A DNA stretch of 31,176 nucleotides. It comes from JAPXSY01 sp034003585 (GTDB taxonomy: Bacteria > Verrucomicrobiota > Kiritimatiellia > RFP12 > UBA1067). The notes beneath the pieces are model-generated. The model searched no databases and was not told the DNA's origin. It saw only the letters and a program-made list of their open reading frames with translations. The position numbers and the translations under genes were made by a program. Of the stretch, positions 17,299 through 24,686 are shown piece by piece; the first letter of the stretch is position 1, and the number at the start of each line of letters is the position of its first letter. The DNA lies in NCBI GenBank assembly GCA_034003585.1, contig JAVEYH010000029.1:1-31176 (forward strand), in the 5' to 3' direction.

Positions 17299-17615
17299 AA
17301 GAACCCTTTGTTGCGGAGGAAGTGTAATGATTCGCCGGGGGGTTGAAAAGAAGAATGATCCGCGCGCCCGGATCGCGGGTCCACCTTTGCGCTCGGTTGA
17401 CGCTCCGCCGCAGCATGGTGTACGCTTGCGTAGCTTCGGACGGTCCGGGGCATGTTCCATGCCGGAGGAAAAAATCGGATATGCGGAGACTTTTTTGCTG
17501 GCGGCAGCCCCGATGGGGTGGGTGACAGCGTGCGTGACACCGAAGTTGAACGGGCTGGACATGAGATGCGGGTGAGCCTGAAGCTCAGGACATGGATCAC
17601 GGAGAGGTGAACGAA
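17299..17615. other. Intergenic region between guaA and the cupin gene, with a possible short gene relic
   Basis: This 317-base gap lies between divergent genes. It contains a small hairpin, GGCATG-TTC-CATGCC (17449-17463), then GGAGG (17464-17468) and ATG 17481. That start reads only 14 codons before TGA, across a run of six T at 17491-17496. Shifting the frame by adding one T would instead read a hydrophobic leader (LFLLAAAPMGWVTACV), so it could be a decayed exported-protein start. No promoter is clear. Confidence 0.3.
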
Positions 17616-17954
17616 ATGGAGGGAATGGAAATCCTTTCTTGGGGCGGTGAACAGTACAAGCCGCTCATGGTGTACGGCGCGTGGCGCGTCGCGATGCTCA
17701 ACCATGGAATGAAGTTCGTGAAGGCAACGTACCTCGAACGGCATCTCAAGACCGATGAGGTGTTCGTGCTTCTGGAAGGTGCCGCAACGCTGATCATCGG
17801 GGAAGAGATGACCCGGGTTCCGATGGAGAAGTGCAAAGTCTATAACGTGAAGGCGGGACAGTGGCATCAGATCGAGACCGTTCCCGGCACGCGCTGTCTC
17901 ATCGTTGAAAACGACGACACGGGCAAGGACAACTCCGAGTACAGGGAACTATGA
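17616..17954 (+). CDS. Small single-domain cupin protein
   Basis: The 112-residue product is a single small beta-barrel of the cupin type: YLERHLKTDEVFVLLEGAATLIIG corresponds to the first cupin motif and VKAGQWHQIETV to the second. Cupins of this size often bind a metal and act as sugar isomerases or small-molecule sensors, but no substrate can be named. ATG 17616 is preferred over ATG 17592 because GGAGAGG (17601-17607) sits eight bases before it. It faces the minus-strand channel genes and ends just before a strong hairpin at 17960-17988. Confidence 0.78.
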   Translation: MEGMEILSWGGEQYKPLMVYGAWRVAMLNHGMKFVKATYLERHLKTDEVFVLLEGAATLIIGEEMTRVPMEKCKVYNVKAGQWHQIETVPGTRCLIVENDDTGKDNSEYREL

Positions 17955-17959
17955 AAATG

Positions 17960-17988
17960 GCGGCGGTGCTGTCCGGAATCACCGCCGC
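17960..17988 (-). terminator. Strong hairpin, probable terminator of the MscS unit
   Basis: GCGGCGGTG and CACCGCCGC form a perfect 9-base-pair stem (17960-17968 with 17980-17988) around an 11-base loop. Read on the minus strand the stem is followed by CATTTTCATAG, which is moderately T-rich, so it fits termination of the leftward unit best. The stop codon of the short minus-strand ORF lies inside it. It may also help end the cupin transcript from the other side. Confidence 0.55.
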
Positions 17989-18200
17989 TTCAGAGCCGAG
18001 GAGGGTGACGGCTTTGCCGCGATCGGCTCGCCCGTCGCATGCATGCCGTCAGTGAGCCTGATGACATCGCCCGCGACAACCTCTTCCTCCGCGAGCGCGG
18101 TGCGCAGCCCGGCAATTGTGGAGACGTTATGGGTCGCGGCATCCGCGAACGCCGTGAAACATATTGCAAGCGAGGCTCCGATGAATTGTTTTCTTTTCAC
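17979..18200 (-). pseudogene. Short secreted fragment, probable truncated beta-helix-type protein
   Basis: GTG 18200 starts a 73-codon frame that overlaps the stop of the MscS-family gene by four bases (GTGA), so it would be translated by coupling. It has a clear signal peptide (FIGASLAICFTAFADA) and then THNVSTIAGLRTALAEE and GDVIRLTDGMH. That pattern resembles the N-terminus of secreted right-handed beta-helix or pectate-lyase-like proteins, where an initial list of time/width residues is followed by a substrate-binding helix. The remainder is missing: after ~55 residues the frame turns basic and stops in a hairpin. It is probably a deletion remnant, although a small functional exported peptide cannot be excluded. 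Confidence 0.5.
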
Positions 18201-19276
18201 GACTCCACCTCAGGGGGCGGCGCGTTGTCGATGGCGAGATGTGCGCGCACGAACGCTCCGGGCGCGTCCCGGTTCAAGAACGCGATCATCTGCTCGCGCA
18301 CGGCCACGCGCAGGTTCCAGTTCTTCGAAGCGTCTGCGCTGCTGACCAGAATCCGCGCCAGGATATGGCGTTCCCCGGCATCGGTAATCTGGATCGTGGC
18401 CAGCCGCCCGTCCCAATCCGGGTTGTCCCGCACCATGCGCTGCAACGCCTCGCGCATCAGCCCGAGCGGTGCGCCGGGGTGCAGATACAGGAAGACCGTG
18501 CCCAGAATGTCGGCACTCGTGCGGGTCCAGTTCTGGAAAGGCTTCTCCAGAAAATACGTGACCGGGAGGATCAGGCGGCGCTCGTCCCAGATTTTGACGA
18601 CCACATAGGTCAGCGTGATCTCTTCGATCCGGCCCCATTCGCCCTCCACCACCACGACATCGTCAATACGGATCGGCTGGGTCATCGCGATCTGCACGCC
18701 GGCCAGCACCAGCCCGATGCTTTTCTGCGCCGCGAACCCGACCACGATGCCGATGATGCCTGCGGAGGTCAGCAGGCTGACGCCGATCGCCCTGGCCGTG
18801 TCAAAGGTCAGCAGGCACATCACGAGCGCCACGGTCACCACCAGCGAGTCGGCAATCGCCTGAAACACCATGAGTTGGGTCATGCTGCGACGCGCCCGCA
18901 GGTTGTCCGGTGTCCGGATGTCGATGGTTTTCTTCGCATACCGAACGCCCGCCCGGATCAGTTGGATCACAAACCATGCCGAGGTCACGATCAGCAGCAG
19001 GGACTGGATTTTGCCGAAGGGTGCCGCAAAGGCGTGTCCCGCAAGTTTGATCTGTCCGAAAACGGCTGTGGCCAGCCACAGAAGAAGCGCCAGCGAGGGC
19101 ATTCGGATCTTGTCGACCATGGAGGCGTCCCATGCGTTCGGCATGGCTTCCACGCGTTGGCGGAGCAGCCGGAAAAGCCTGCGGTACAGGAACAGGATGG
19201 CGCCCAGCGCGAGGGCGAACAGCAGCCCGTGCAAACTCTGGCGTCCGAGGGGCGAGGAAAAAAACTCTGCCGGCAT
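18197..19276 (-). CDS. MscS-family mechanosensitive ion channel
   Basis: The 359-residue product has about five hydrophobic segments. The last carries the pore-helix/MscS signature (GIIGIVVGFAAQKSIGLVLA), followed by the beta domain (IAMTQPIRIDDVVVVEGEWG, then RRLILPVTYFLEKPFQNW) and a C-terminal alpha/beta domain. These channels open under membrane tension and protect against osmotic downshock; the extra N-terminal helices place it with the larger YnaI/YbdG-like group. ATG 19276 has an AAAGGA Shine-Dalgarno six bases upstream; the longer frame to 19357 is not supported. A TTGCCT/TACTTT promoter lies about 70 bases upstream. Confidence 0.9.
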   Translation of the reverse strand: MPAEFFSSPLGRQSLHGLLFALALGAILFLYRRLFRLLRQRVEAMPNAWDASMVDKIRMPSLALLLWLATAVFGQIKLAGHAFAAPFGKIQSLLLIVTSAWFVIQLIRAGVRYAKKTIDIRTPDNLRARRSMTQLMVFQAIADSLVVTVALVMCLLTFDTARAIGVSLLTSAGIIGIVVGFAAQKSIGLVLAGVQIAMTQPIRIDDVVVVEGEWGRIEEITLTYVVVKIWDERRLILPVTYFLEKPFQNWTRTSADILGTVFLYLHPGAPLGLMREALQRMVRDNPDWDGRLATIQITDAGERHILARILVSSADASKNWNLRVAVREQMIAFLNRDAPGAFVRAHLAIDNAPPPEVES

Positions 19277-19346
19277 GTGTGTTCCTTTCGCAGGGGGTCG
19301 GGTGTCTTCCCGGATGACGTTCCGCAGGCTTGCGCAACGCGATTCA

Positions 19347-19375
19347 AAGTAAGCCAATCACACACGTCAGGCAAG
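19347..19375 (-). promoter_or_regulatory. Putative sigma70-type promoter of the MscS gene
   Basis: On the minus strand TTGCCT (19375-19370) and TACTTT (19352-19347) are separated by 17 bases, the ideal spacing. The implied start near 19340 gives a leader of about 64 bases, which contains the AAAGGA ribosome-binding site. Confidence 0.45.
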
Positions 19376-19431
19376 ACTCTTTTCGAAGGAACCGGGATCT
19401 GCCCGGTTCGCAGGGGGCGGCGCGAAGAGGC

Positions 19432-19461
19432 TTGAGCGTGAGGGAGAGGGCGTGATAGCAT
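19432..19461 (+). promoter_or_regulatory. Putative promoter of the hydrolase/C45 pair
   Basis: TTGAGC (19432-19437) is followed after 18 bases by TAGCAT (19456-19461), overlapping GATAGC (19454-19459). The -10 candidate ends six to eight bases before ATG 19468, so transcription would begin at or beside the start codon. GGAGAGG at 19443-19449 is too far upstream to act as a ribosome-binding site. Confidence 0.35.
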
Positions 19462-19467
19462 GCGCCC

Positions 19468-21186
19468 ATGTTCATTGGGTTCAAAATGATATGCGGCGCC
19501 TGCGGTCTGATCCTGCTGGCGGCCGGCGCGGGAAGGGCGGGGGAGGCGGCGTGCGTGACGAATCGCGTGGCGGTTCCCGCAGGCGGGAGTCATACGGGTG
19601 GGGCGTTCACGTACACGCGGGCACTGCGCGGGCAAAACGGGGGGCATGCGGTCTACGAGCTGCGATATCCCTCGCCGGTGGTGACGCCCCATGCGGCGAA
19701 CAACACGGTGCCGGCCGAGTTGTACCTGCCTGAGGGCCTGACGGGGAAGGGGCCGTTTCCCGCAGTGGTGTGTCTGCACATCCTGCACGGCAATTTCGAT
19801 TTGGAGCGGATGCTCTGCACGCGTTTGGCCCGGAGCGGGGTGATCGCGCTCTTTTTCAAACAGCCGTTTTACGGGGAGCGGGGCGGGAAGGAGGGCCGGC
19901 GGCTTGCGCTGGCCCAGGCACCGATTTTTATTCAGGGGCTGGAGCAGGGGCTTGAGGACGCGCGGCGCGCGGTGGACATCCTGCAGGCCATGCCCGAGGT
20001 GAATCCCGGCCGGATCGGGATCACCGGCATCAGCATGGGCGCGATCCAGGCGGCCAGCGTGTGCGGACGCGAGCCGCGCGTAACCAAGGCGTTCCTGACG
20101 CTGGGGGGCGGGGATCTCCGGTCGATTCTCCTTCAGGCGCGGGAAACGCGTGCGATGCGCGCCTTCATCCAGGGTTTGCCGGAAGCCGAACAGGAGCGTG
20201 TCTGGGCCTGTGTGGACCGGATTGACCCGCTCAACGCGAAAGAGGCGCTGCGGCGGCTCGCCGCTGCAGGAAAGCTGCGGATGGTCTGCGCGGAGCGGGA
20301 CGAGGTGGTGCCGCCGGCGTGCGCCCGGAAATTGGCCGATGCGGCGGGATGTGCGGACCGGATCACGTGGCTGGCCGGGCTGGGGCATTACACGGCCATG
20401 GCGGCGTTCCCGCGGATTCTGGGCGACATCTCCGCCTTTTTCGGCGAGGACGCGCCTCCGGATTGGACGCCACCCGGGGAAAACGGCGAGGGAACGCCAA
20501 CCGCTCTGCTGGCCCGGTTCCTTGCGGGATTGGCGACGCTGCTGGGGAGCGACCCGCTGGAGCAGACCGCGCATCTGGCTGGCGGGGAGGCGGAGGTCAC
20601 GCAAGACGGCAAAACCTTTACGTGCTCGTTTGATTTCGCGCGCGGCACACAGGGCCGTTTCCGGCTTCAGGGCGAGTTTCCGGTGGTCGGGCAAGCCGGA
20701 TTGGGGTACGGTTCCTGCCCGTGGCTGATCGGCGGGGGCAAAACGGTTTTCTGCGGAACCCGGGACGCGGGCGACGGGCGGCCGCTGTCCGCGCGGCTCG
20801 CGCCGCAGGGCCTGCTCCGTTACCGGGTTGCGGTCGGCGCCCTGACGGCTGCGGCCCTGGCGCCGGAAGCGCTCGGCCAGTATTACACGCTGCGGGAGGA
20901 GCCGGCCGGCAAAGCGGGGCGCCGCATCCGGCTGATTTTGGATTACAGGAAAGCCAAGGGATTCCTGACGCTCACGTTTGCGGCGCAGGCGTTGCCGACC
21001 GAAATCGAATGGGATTTCGGCAAGGCGCGGGGGAGGCTGCGCCTGACCCATTGGCGGGTGAACGCGGTGGCGGATGACGCGCTGTTTGAGGCTCCCGCCG
21101 GGTTGCCGCGCAGGGAGGTGCGTCAGGAGGATCTGCTCCGGATGTTCGTCTCCGCGGCAGAGTTCGGGCTGGAGGCGATGGAATGA
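19468..21186 (+). CDS. Secreted alpha/beta hydrolase with C-terminal LolA-like domain
   Basis: The 572-residue product begins with a signal peptide (ICGACGLILLAAGAGRAGE). Residues ~75-330 form an alpha/beta hydrolase of the dienelactone-hydrolase/acetyl-xylan-esterase style: VVCLHILHGNF, the nucleophile Ser189 in ITGISMGAIQAAS, the acid region ERDEVVPP and the base in GLGHYTAMAAF. Residues ~370-572 are a beta-rich domain resembling LolA/outer-membrane lipoprotein carriers (TFTCSFDFARG, GRLRLTHWRVN, ALFEAPAGLP). Such a fusion suggests an envelope-facing esterase; the substrate is unknown. The stop overlaps the next gene by four bases (ATGA), which indicates a two-gene operon. Confidence 0.82.
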   Translation: MFIGFKMICGACGLILLAAGAGRAGEAACVTNRVAVPAGGSHTGGAFTYTRALRGQNGGHAVYELRYPSPVVTPHAANNTVPAELYLPEGLTGKGPFPAVVCLHILHGNFDLERMLCTRLARSGVIALFFKQPFYGERGGKEGRRLALAQAPIFIQGLEQGLEDARRAVDILQAMPEVNPGRIGITGISMGAIQAASVCGREPRVTKAFLTLGGGDLRSILLQARETRAMRAFIQGLPEAEQERVWACVDRIDPLNAKEALRRLAAAGKLRMVCAERDEVVPPACARKLADAAGCADRITWLAGLGHYTAMAAFPRILGDISAFFGEDAPPDWTPPGENGEGTPTALLARFLAGLATLLGSDPLEQTAHLAGGEAEVTQDGKTFTCSFDFARGTQGRFRLQGEFPVVGQAGLGYGSCPWLIGGGKTVFCGTRDAGDGRPLSARLAPQGLLRYRVAVGALTAAALAPEALGQYYTLREEPAGKAGRRIRLILDYRKAKGFLTLTFAAQALPTEIEWDFGKARGRLRLTHWRVNAVADDALFEAPAGLPRREVRQEDLLRMFVSAAEFGLEAME

Positions 21187-22346
21187 GGCGCTTTGCGATC
21201 GGGATGCTGGCGGGGTTGTTCTGCACGGGGCTGTCCGCGCAGGAGTGGAAGCTGACGGCCGCGGACCCGGAGGGCCACGGCCTGCTGTTCGCGGTCGGCG
21301 CGAAGCGGGTTCTGGTGGTGGACGGCACGCCCGAGCAGATGGGTGCCGCGCACGGGCGGCTGCTGGCCGGTCTGGTGCCGCGCGTGACATCGCATACGAT
21401 GTCGCTGGTCGCGGCCGGGTATGCGGTGCGGCAGGGTGAATGGTTCTATGACCGGAGCGACGAGATCTACCGCCGCGCGTCCCCGCACACGCCGGCGCGG
21501 TTCCTCCGCGAATGCCGCGCGATGGCGGCGGCGGCGAACATTCCGGAGCGTGACGCGCTGTGCGCCAATTTCTTCCCGGAGCTGTTCCACTGCAGCGGGG
21601 TGGCGGTGCGCGGGGCGGCCACGGCGGACGGGCGCGTCATTCATGCGCGCGTGTTGGACTACATGCGCGACATCGGGCTGCAGCGGTATGCGGTACTGCA
21701 GGTCTTTGTGCCGCAGGAGGGTTTTCCGTGGCTCTCGGTCGGGTTTGCCGGGTTTTTGGGGACGGTCACCGCGATGAACGCCCAAGGGCTGGCGATCGGC
21801 GAGATGGGCGGCAAAGGCGAGGGGGATTGGGACGGGATGCCGATGACCTTCCTGTTGCGGGATCTCGCGGAACGGGCCGCGACGGTGGAGCAGGCGCTGG
21901 CGAGGTTGCGCCAGACCCCGCGGACCTGCGAGTATTACTACGTGCTCAGCGACGCGACGCGTGCGATGGCGGGGGTTTACGCGACGCCCTCCGTATTCGA
22001 GGTTCTGCAGCCCGGGGGGCAGGATCCGCGGTTGCCAGCCGTCCCGCGCGATACGGTGATGATTTCCGGGGGCGGCCGGGCCAAGACCCTGTCCGAGCGG
22101 CTTCACGCGGATTTCGGCAAGATCACGCCCGAGGGGATGACCGAGATCATCAAACGGCCGGTGGCGATGCGTTCCAATCTGCACAACGCCGTGTTCATGC
22201 CGGAGACGTTGGAGGTGTGGTTCGCCGACGCGGGCCGCAAGACGCCCGCCTGCGACGAGCCTTACACGCGGGTGAATCTGAAGGCGATTCTCGACTTGGC
22301 TGCCGCGACGAAACGCGGCCGGCCGGCGCAACCCTCCGGACAGTGA
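21183..22346 (+). CDS. Secreted C45-family Ntn hydrolase (acyltransferase/amidase-like)
   Basis: The 387-residue product has a signal peptide (FAIGMLAGLFCTGLSAQ) and the layout of C45 peptidases, autoproteolytic Ntn hydrolases that include isopenicillin-N acyltransferases and related amidases. The PEQMGAAHGRLLAG helix is followed by CANFFPELFHCSGVAVRG, where Cys137 is the likely nucleophile after self-cleavage. GRVIHARVLDYMRDI and GFAGFLGTVTAMNAQGLAIGEMG are typical of the fold. Enzymes of this type cleave amide bonds of acylated amino acids or peptides. It is coupled to the upstream secreted hydrolase, so the two may act in turn on one envelope or environmental substrate. The substrate cannot be read from sequence. 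Confidence 0.82.
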   Translation: MRRFAIGMLAGLFCTGLSAQEWKLTAADPEGHGLLFAVGAKRVLVVDGTPEQMGAAHGRLLAGLVPRVTSHTMSLVAAGYAVRQGEWFYDRSDEIYRRASPHTPARFLRECRAMAAAANIPERDALCANFFPELFHCSGVAVRGAATADGRVIHARVLDYMRDIGLQRYAVLQVFVPQEGFPWLSVGFAGFLGTVTAMNAQGLAIGEMGGKGEGDWDGMPMTFLLRDLAERAATVEQALARLRQTPRTCEYYYVLSDATRAMAGVYATPSVFEVLQPGGQDPRLPAVPRDTVMISGGGRAKTLSERLHADFGKITPEGMTEIIKRPVAMRSNLHNAVFMPETLEVWFADAGRKTPACDEPYTRVNLKAILDLAAATKRGRPAQPSGQ

Positions 22347-22365
22347 GCGGCCGTCGCGCGCGGGA

Positions 22366-23070
22366 TCACTCCGCGGGATCGTTTGGCTGGCGGGCGAACT
22401 TGGGGTTCGCCCCCGCGAACGCCAGCGAAACCTCGCCTTTGACCGGTTTGCCGTCGAAAAGCGGGATCAGTTCCGAGAGGTAGCCGCGGCGGACGCGCTC
22501 GTGGGCTTTGGTCAGCTCCATGCAGACGGCGGCCTCGCGGTCGCCGAGCGCCTGGTGCGCGGCTTGGAGCGTCTGGGCGATCCGGAAGGGCGATTCGAAG
22601 CAGATCAGCGTGTGGGGCTGGCCCCGCTCCTCTTCAAAAAACCGGAGCAGGGCGCCGGGTTTGCGCGGCGGGAACCCTTTGAAGGTGTAGCTCGATGTGG
22701 AAAGGCCTGAGGCGAGCAGGGTCAGATCCACGGCCGAGGCCCCGGGGATCACGGTGAACGGGACGTCCTCTTTCACCGCCCTGCGGATCAGGCGGTAGCC
22801 GGGGTCGCTGATGCCGGGATAGCCGCCGTCGGAACACAATGCCACGGACTGTCCGGCACGGACCGCGGCGAGGACCCGTTCGCCGGCGCGCTCCTCGTTG
22901 CCCTGGCGGTAGGAGATCAGCTCGGGGCGCGGAATGTGGAAGGCGCTCAGGAGCGCCCAGGTGCGCCGCGTATCCTCGCAGGCGATGAGCTGCGCGGTTT
23001 TCAGGGTCTCCAAGGCCCGCGGGCTCAAATCCGCGAGGTTGCCGATGGGAGTCGCCACAACATAGAGCAT
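22366..23070 (-). CDS. rsmI: 16S rRNA (cytidine-1402-2'-O)-methyltransferase
   Basis: RsmI methylates the 2'-hydroxyl of C1402 in the ribosomal decoding centre. The 234-residue product shows the family order: YVVATPIGNLADLSPRA, CEDTRRTWALL, SDGGYPGISDPG (the SAM-binding loop), VIPGASAVDLTLLASG, and FKGFPPRKPG. It is shorter than many homologues (about 280 residues), lacking part of the C-terminal tail after KPVKGEVSLAF. The start at 23070 lies inside the 3' end of hflX, so the genes overlap by 46 bases. It is the last gene of the bamD-like, lptE-like, hflX, rsmI unit. Confidence 0.93.
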   Translation of the reverse strand: MLYVVATPIGNLADLSPRALETLKTAQLIACEDTRRTWALLSAFHIPRPELISYRQGNEERAGERVLAAVRAGQSVALCSDGGYPGISDPGYRLIRRAVKEDVPFTVIPGASAVDLTLLASGLSTSSYTFKGFPPRKPGALLRFFEEERGQPHTLICFESPFRIAQTLQAAHQALGDREAAVCMELTKAHERVRRGYLSELIPLFDGKPVKGEVSLAFAGANPKFARQPNDPAE

Positions 23071-24158
23071 CGCTGGAGTTCCTCGATCATGGCCCGCTTG
23101 AGCAGGTCGAGCCCGTATCCGGTCCGGGCCGAGACCGGCAGGGCGAGCGGGTATTTCTCGGTCACATGCAGAATCGCGCTGTCGGCGGTGCCTTGGTCGC
23201 ATTTGTTCAGTACCAGAAGGTACGGCACCCGTTCCGCGCCGATTTCGCGGAGGGTCCGGAGGCAGACATCGATATGGTCATCCACCCGCGGGTAGGCGGC
23301 ATCCACGACCACGAGCAGGAGATCGGCCTCGGCCGCCAGGCTGAGCGTGGAGCGGAACGAGGCGATCAGCGCGTGCGGCAGGTTCCGGATAAAGCCTACC
23401 GTGTCGGTCAGCAGCACTTGGCGTGCGGGGCCGAGCCAGACTTGGCGGGTTTTGGTGTCGAGCGTCGCGAACAGGCGGTCATCGACATACGCGCCGGCGG
23501 CGGCGAACGCGTTGAGCAGCGTGGACTTTCCGGCATTGGTGTAGCCCACGAGCGAGACCGCGGGCCAGGGCCGTTTGGCCAGGCTGCGGGCGGTCTGCCG
23601 TTTTTGGATCGCCGACAGTTTGCGTTTCAGCTCGGCGATGCGGCGCCGCAGCGGCGCGTTGCGGAGGTTCAGGTGGCTTTCGCCGGGGCCGCGCATGCTG
23701 GTGCCCCCTTTGAAGCGCTGCTGCGCTTCGGTGACCGGGATGCGCGAGAGCAGGAATTCGAGTTGGGCCAGTTCCACCTGCACCTGGGCTTCGGCGGAAC
23801 GCGCGCGCCGCGCGAAAATTTCGAGGATCAGTTCCGTGCGGTCCAGGATACGCGCGTCGAGTTCGCGCGCGAGATGGTACGCCTGGATCGCGTTGAGCGG
23901 ATTGTCGAACACCACCGTGTTCGCGGCGGTCTCCGCCAGCAGGGCCTTCAGATCCCGCACCTTGCCGGATCCGAACAGGGTGCCGCCGTCCGGTTTGATC
24001 CGGTTCTGGGTGATCTGCCCGGCGACCTCCAGGCCGGCGGTGTCGGCCAGCCGGCCCAACTCCAGCAGCGAATCGGCGGCCTCGGCCGGATCGGTGCCGG
24101 CAAGCACGAGTTGGGCGATCAGGGCGCGTTCGACACGGTGTGTGTCGTACCCCTTCAT
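23025..24158 (-). CDS. hflX: Ribosome-associated GTPase HflX
   Basis: HflX binds the 50S subunit and rescues or splits stalled ribosomes under stress. The 377-residue product has the glycine-rich N-terminal domain (TLFGSGKVRDLKALL, NPLNAIQAYHLAREL, DRTELILEIFARRA), the coiled linker, and the G domain with P-loop GYTNAGKSTLLNAF, G3 DTVGF and G4 NKCD. Its ATG overlaps the stop of the LptE-like gene (ATGA) and its 3' end overlaps rsmI by 46 bases. Co-transcription with rsmI joins two ribosome-related functions. The C-terminal extension past the G domain is short, as in many bacterial HflX. Confidence 0.95.
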   Translation of the reverse strand: MKGYDTHRVERALIAQLVLAGTDPAEAADSLLELGRLADTAGLEVAGQITQNRIKPDGGTLFGSGKVRDLKALLAETAANTVVFDNPLNAIQAYHLARELDARILDRTELILEIFARRARSAEAQVQVELAQLEFLLSRIPVTEAQQRFKGGTSMRGPGESHLNLRNAPLRRRIAELKRKLSAIQKRQTARSLAKRPWPAVSLVGYTNAGKSTLLNAFAAAGAYVDDRLFATLDTKTRQVWLGPARQVLLTDTVGFIRNLPHALIASFRSTLSLAAEADLLLVVVDAAYPRVDDHIDVCLRTLREIGAERVPYLLVLNKCDQGTADSAILHVTEKYPLALPVSARTGYGLDLLKRAMIEELQRCSMLWRLPSATSRI

Positions 24159-24670
24159 TGCGGGGGCGGCCAGTGGGCGAGCACGGTGTCGACGATCGCG
24201 CGCGCCAATTCGCGCGCCACGCGCGGGTAGGCGTCCTGCATACCGGTCAGCATGTCGCCGTGGGTCAGGAAGGTGGTGTTGGCCTGGACGCGCCGGGCGT
24301 CGATCAGCAGTTTGCCGGTGCCGCGTTCGACCAGCGTGATTTCCGCCACCAGGCCGTAGCGGTATTCGGAGGTGCGGGAACCGTAATTCCGGTCATAGTT
24401 CAGCGACTGCATCTCGGTTTTGGTCAGCTTCCCGAGGAGTTTCAGCGAGGCCGCGTCCTGCCGGGCGAGGCGGAAGGTGCCCTCGCGCTGGAACTCGCGC
24501 AGCACCTGCTGCGTGACCACGGCGTCGATCTCGGGGTACCCCGATTCATTCTCAAAGACCGGAACGGCCAGGGAACGCAACTCTTCCGGCACGGCGGAGG
24601 TGCAGGTGTAGGAGGCGCAGCCGGCGGCCAGCAGCAGTGCCGCGGCGGCCAGGGAAACGGTCAGACGCAT
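24155..24670 (-). CDS. LptE-like LPS-assembly lipoprotein
   Basis: The 171-residue product has a lipoprotein signal (AAALLLAAGCAS) with the modified cysteine at residue 18. The mature part resembles the LptE/RlpB-like family: LRSLAVPVFENESGYPEID, VVTQQVLREFQREGTFRLA and a strand-rich middle with SEYRYGLVAEITLVER. LptE plugs the LptD barrel that inserts LPS in the outer membrane. The position beside a BamD-like gene supports an outer-membrane biogenesis role, but homology is judged by eye. AAGGAGAG seven bases before ATG 24670 is a good ribosome-binding site. It starts 16 bases after the BamD-like stop. Confidence 0.75.
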   Translation of the reverse strand: MRLTVSLAAAALLLAAGCASYTCTSAVPEELRSLAVPVFENESGYPEIDAVVTQQVLREFQREGTFRLARQDAASLKLLGKLTKTEMQSLNYDRNYGSRTSEYRYGLVAEITLVERGTGKLLIDARRVQANTTFLTHGDMLTGMQDAYPRVARELARAIVDTVLAHWPPPQ

Positions 24671-24686
24671 GGGACTCTCCTTTCGG

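Noticed and set aside
18991..21390. 799-codon minus-strand open frame across the MscS gene and the hydrolase gene
   Set aside because: It crosses a promoter region and two unrelated genes; the real minus-strand gene there is MscS in another frame.
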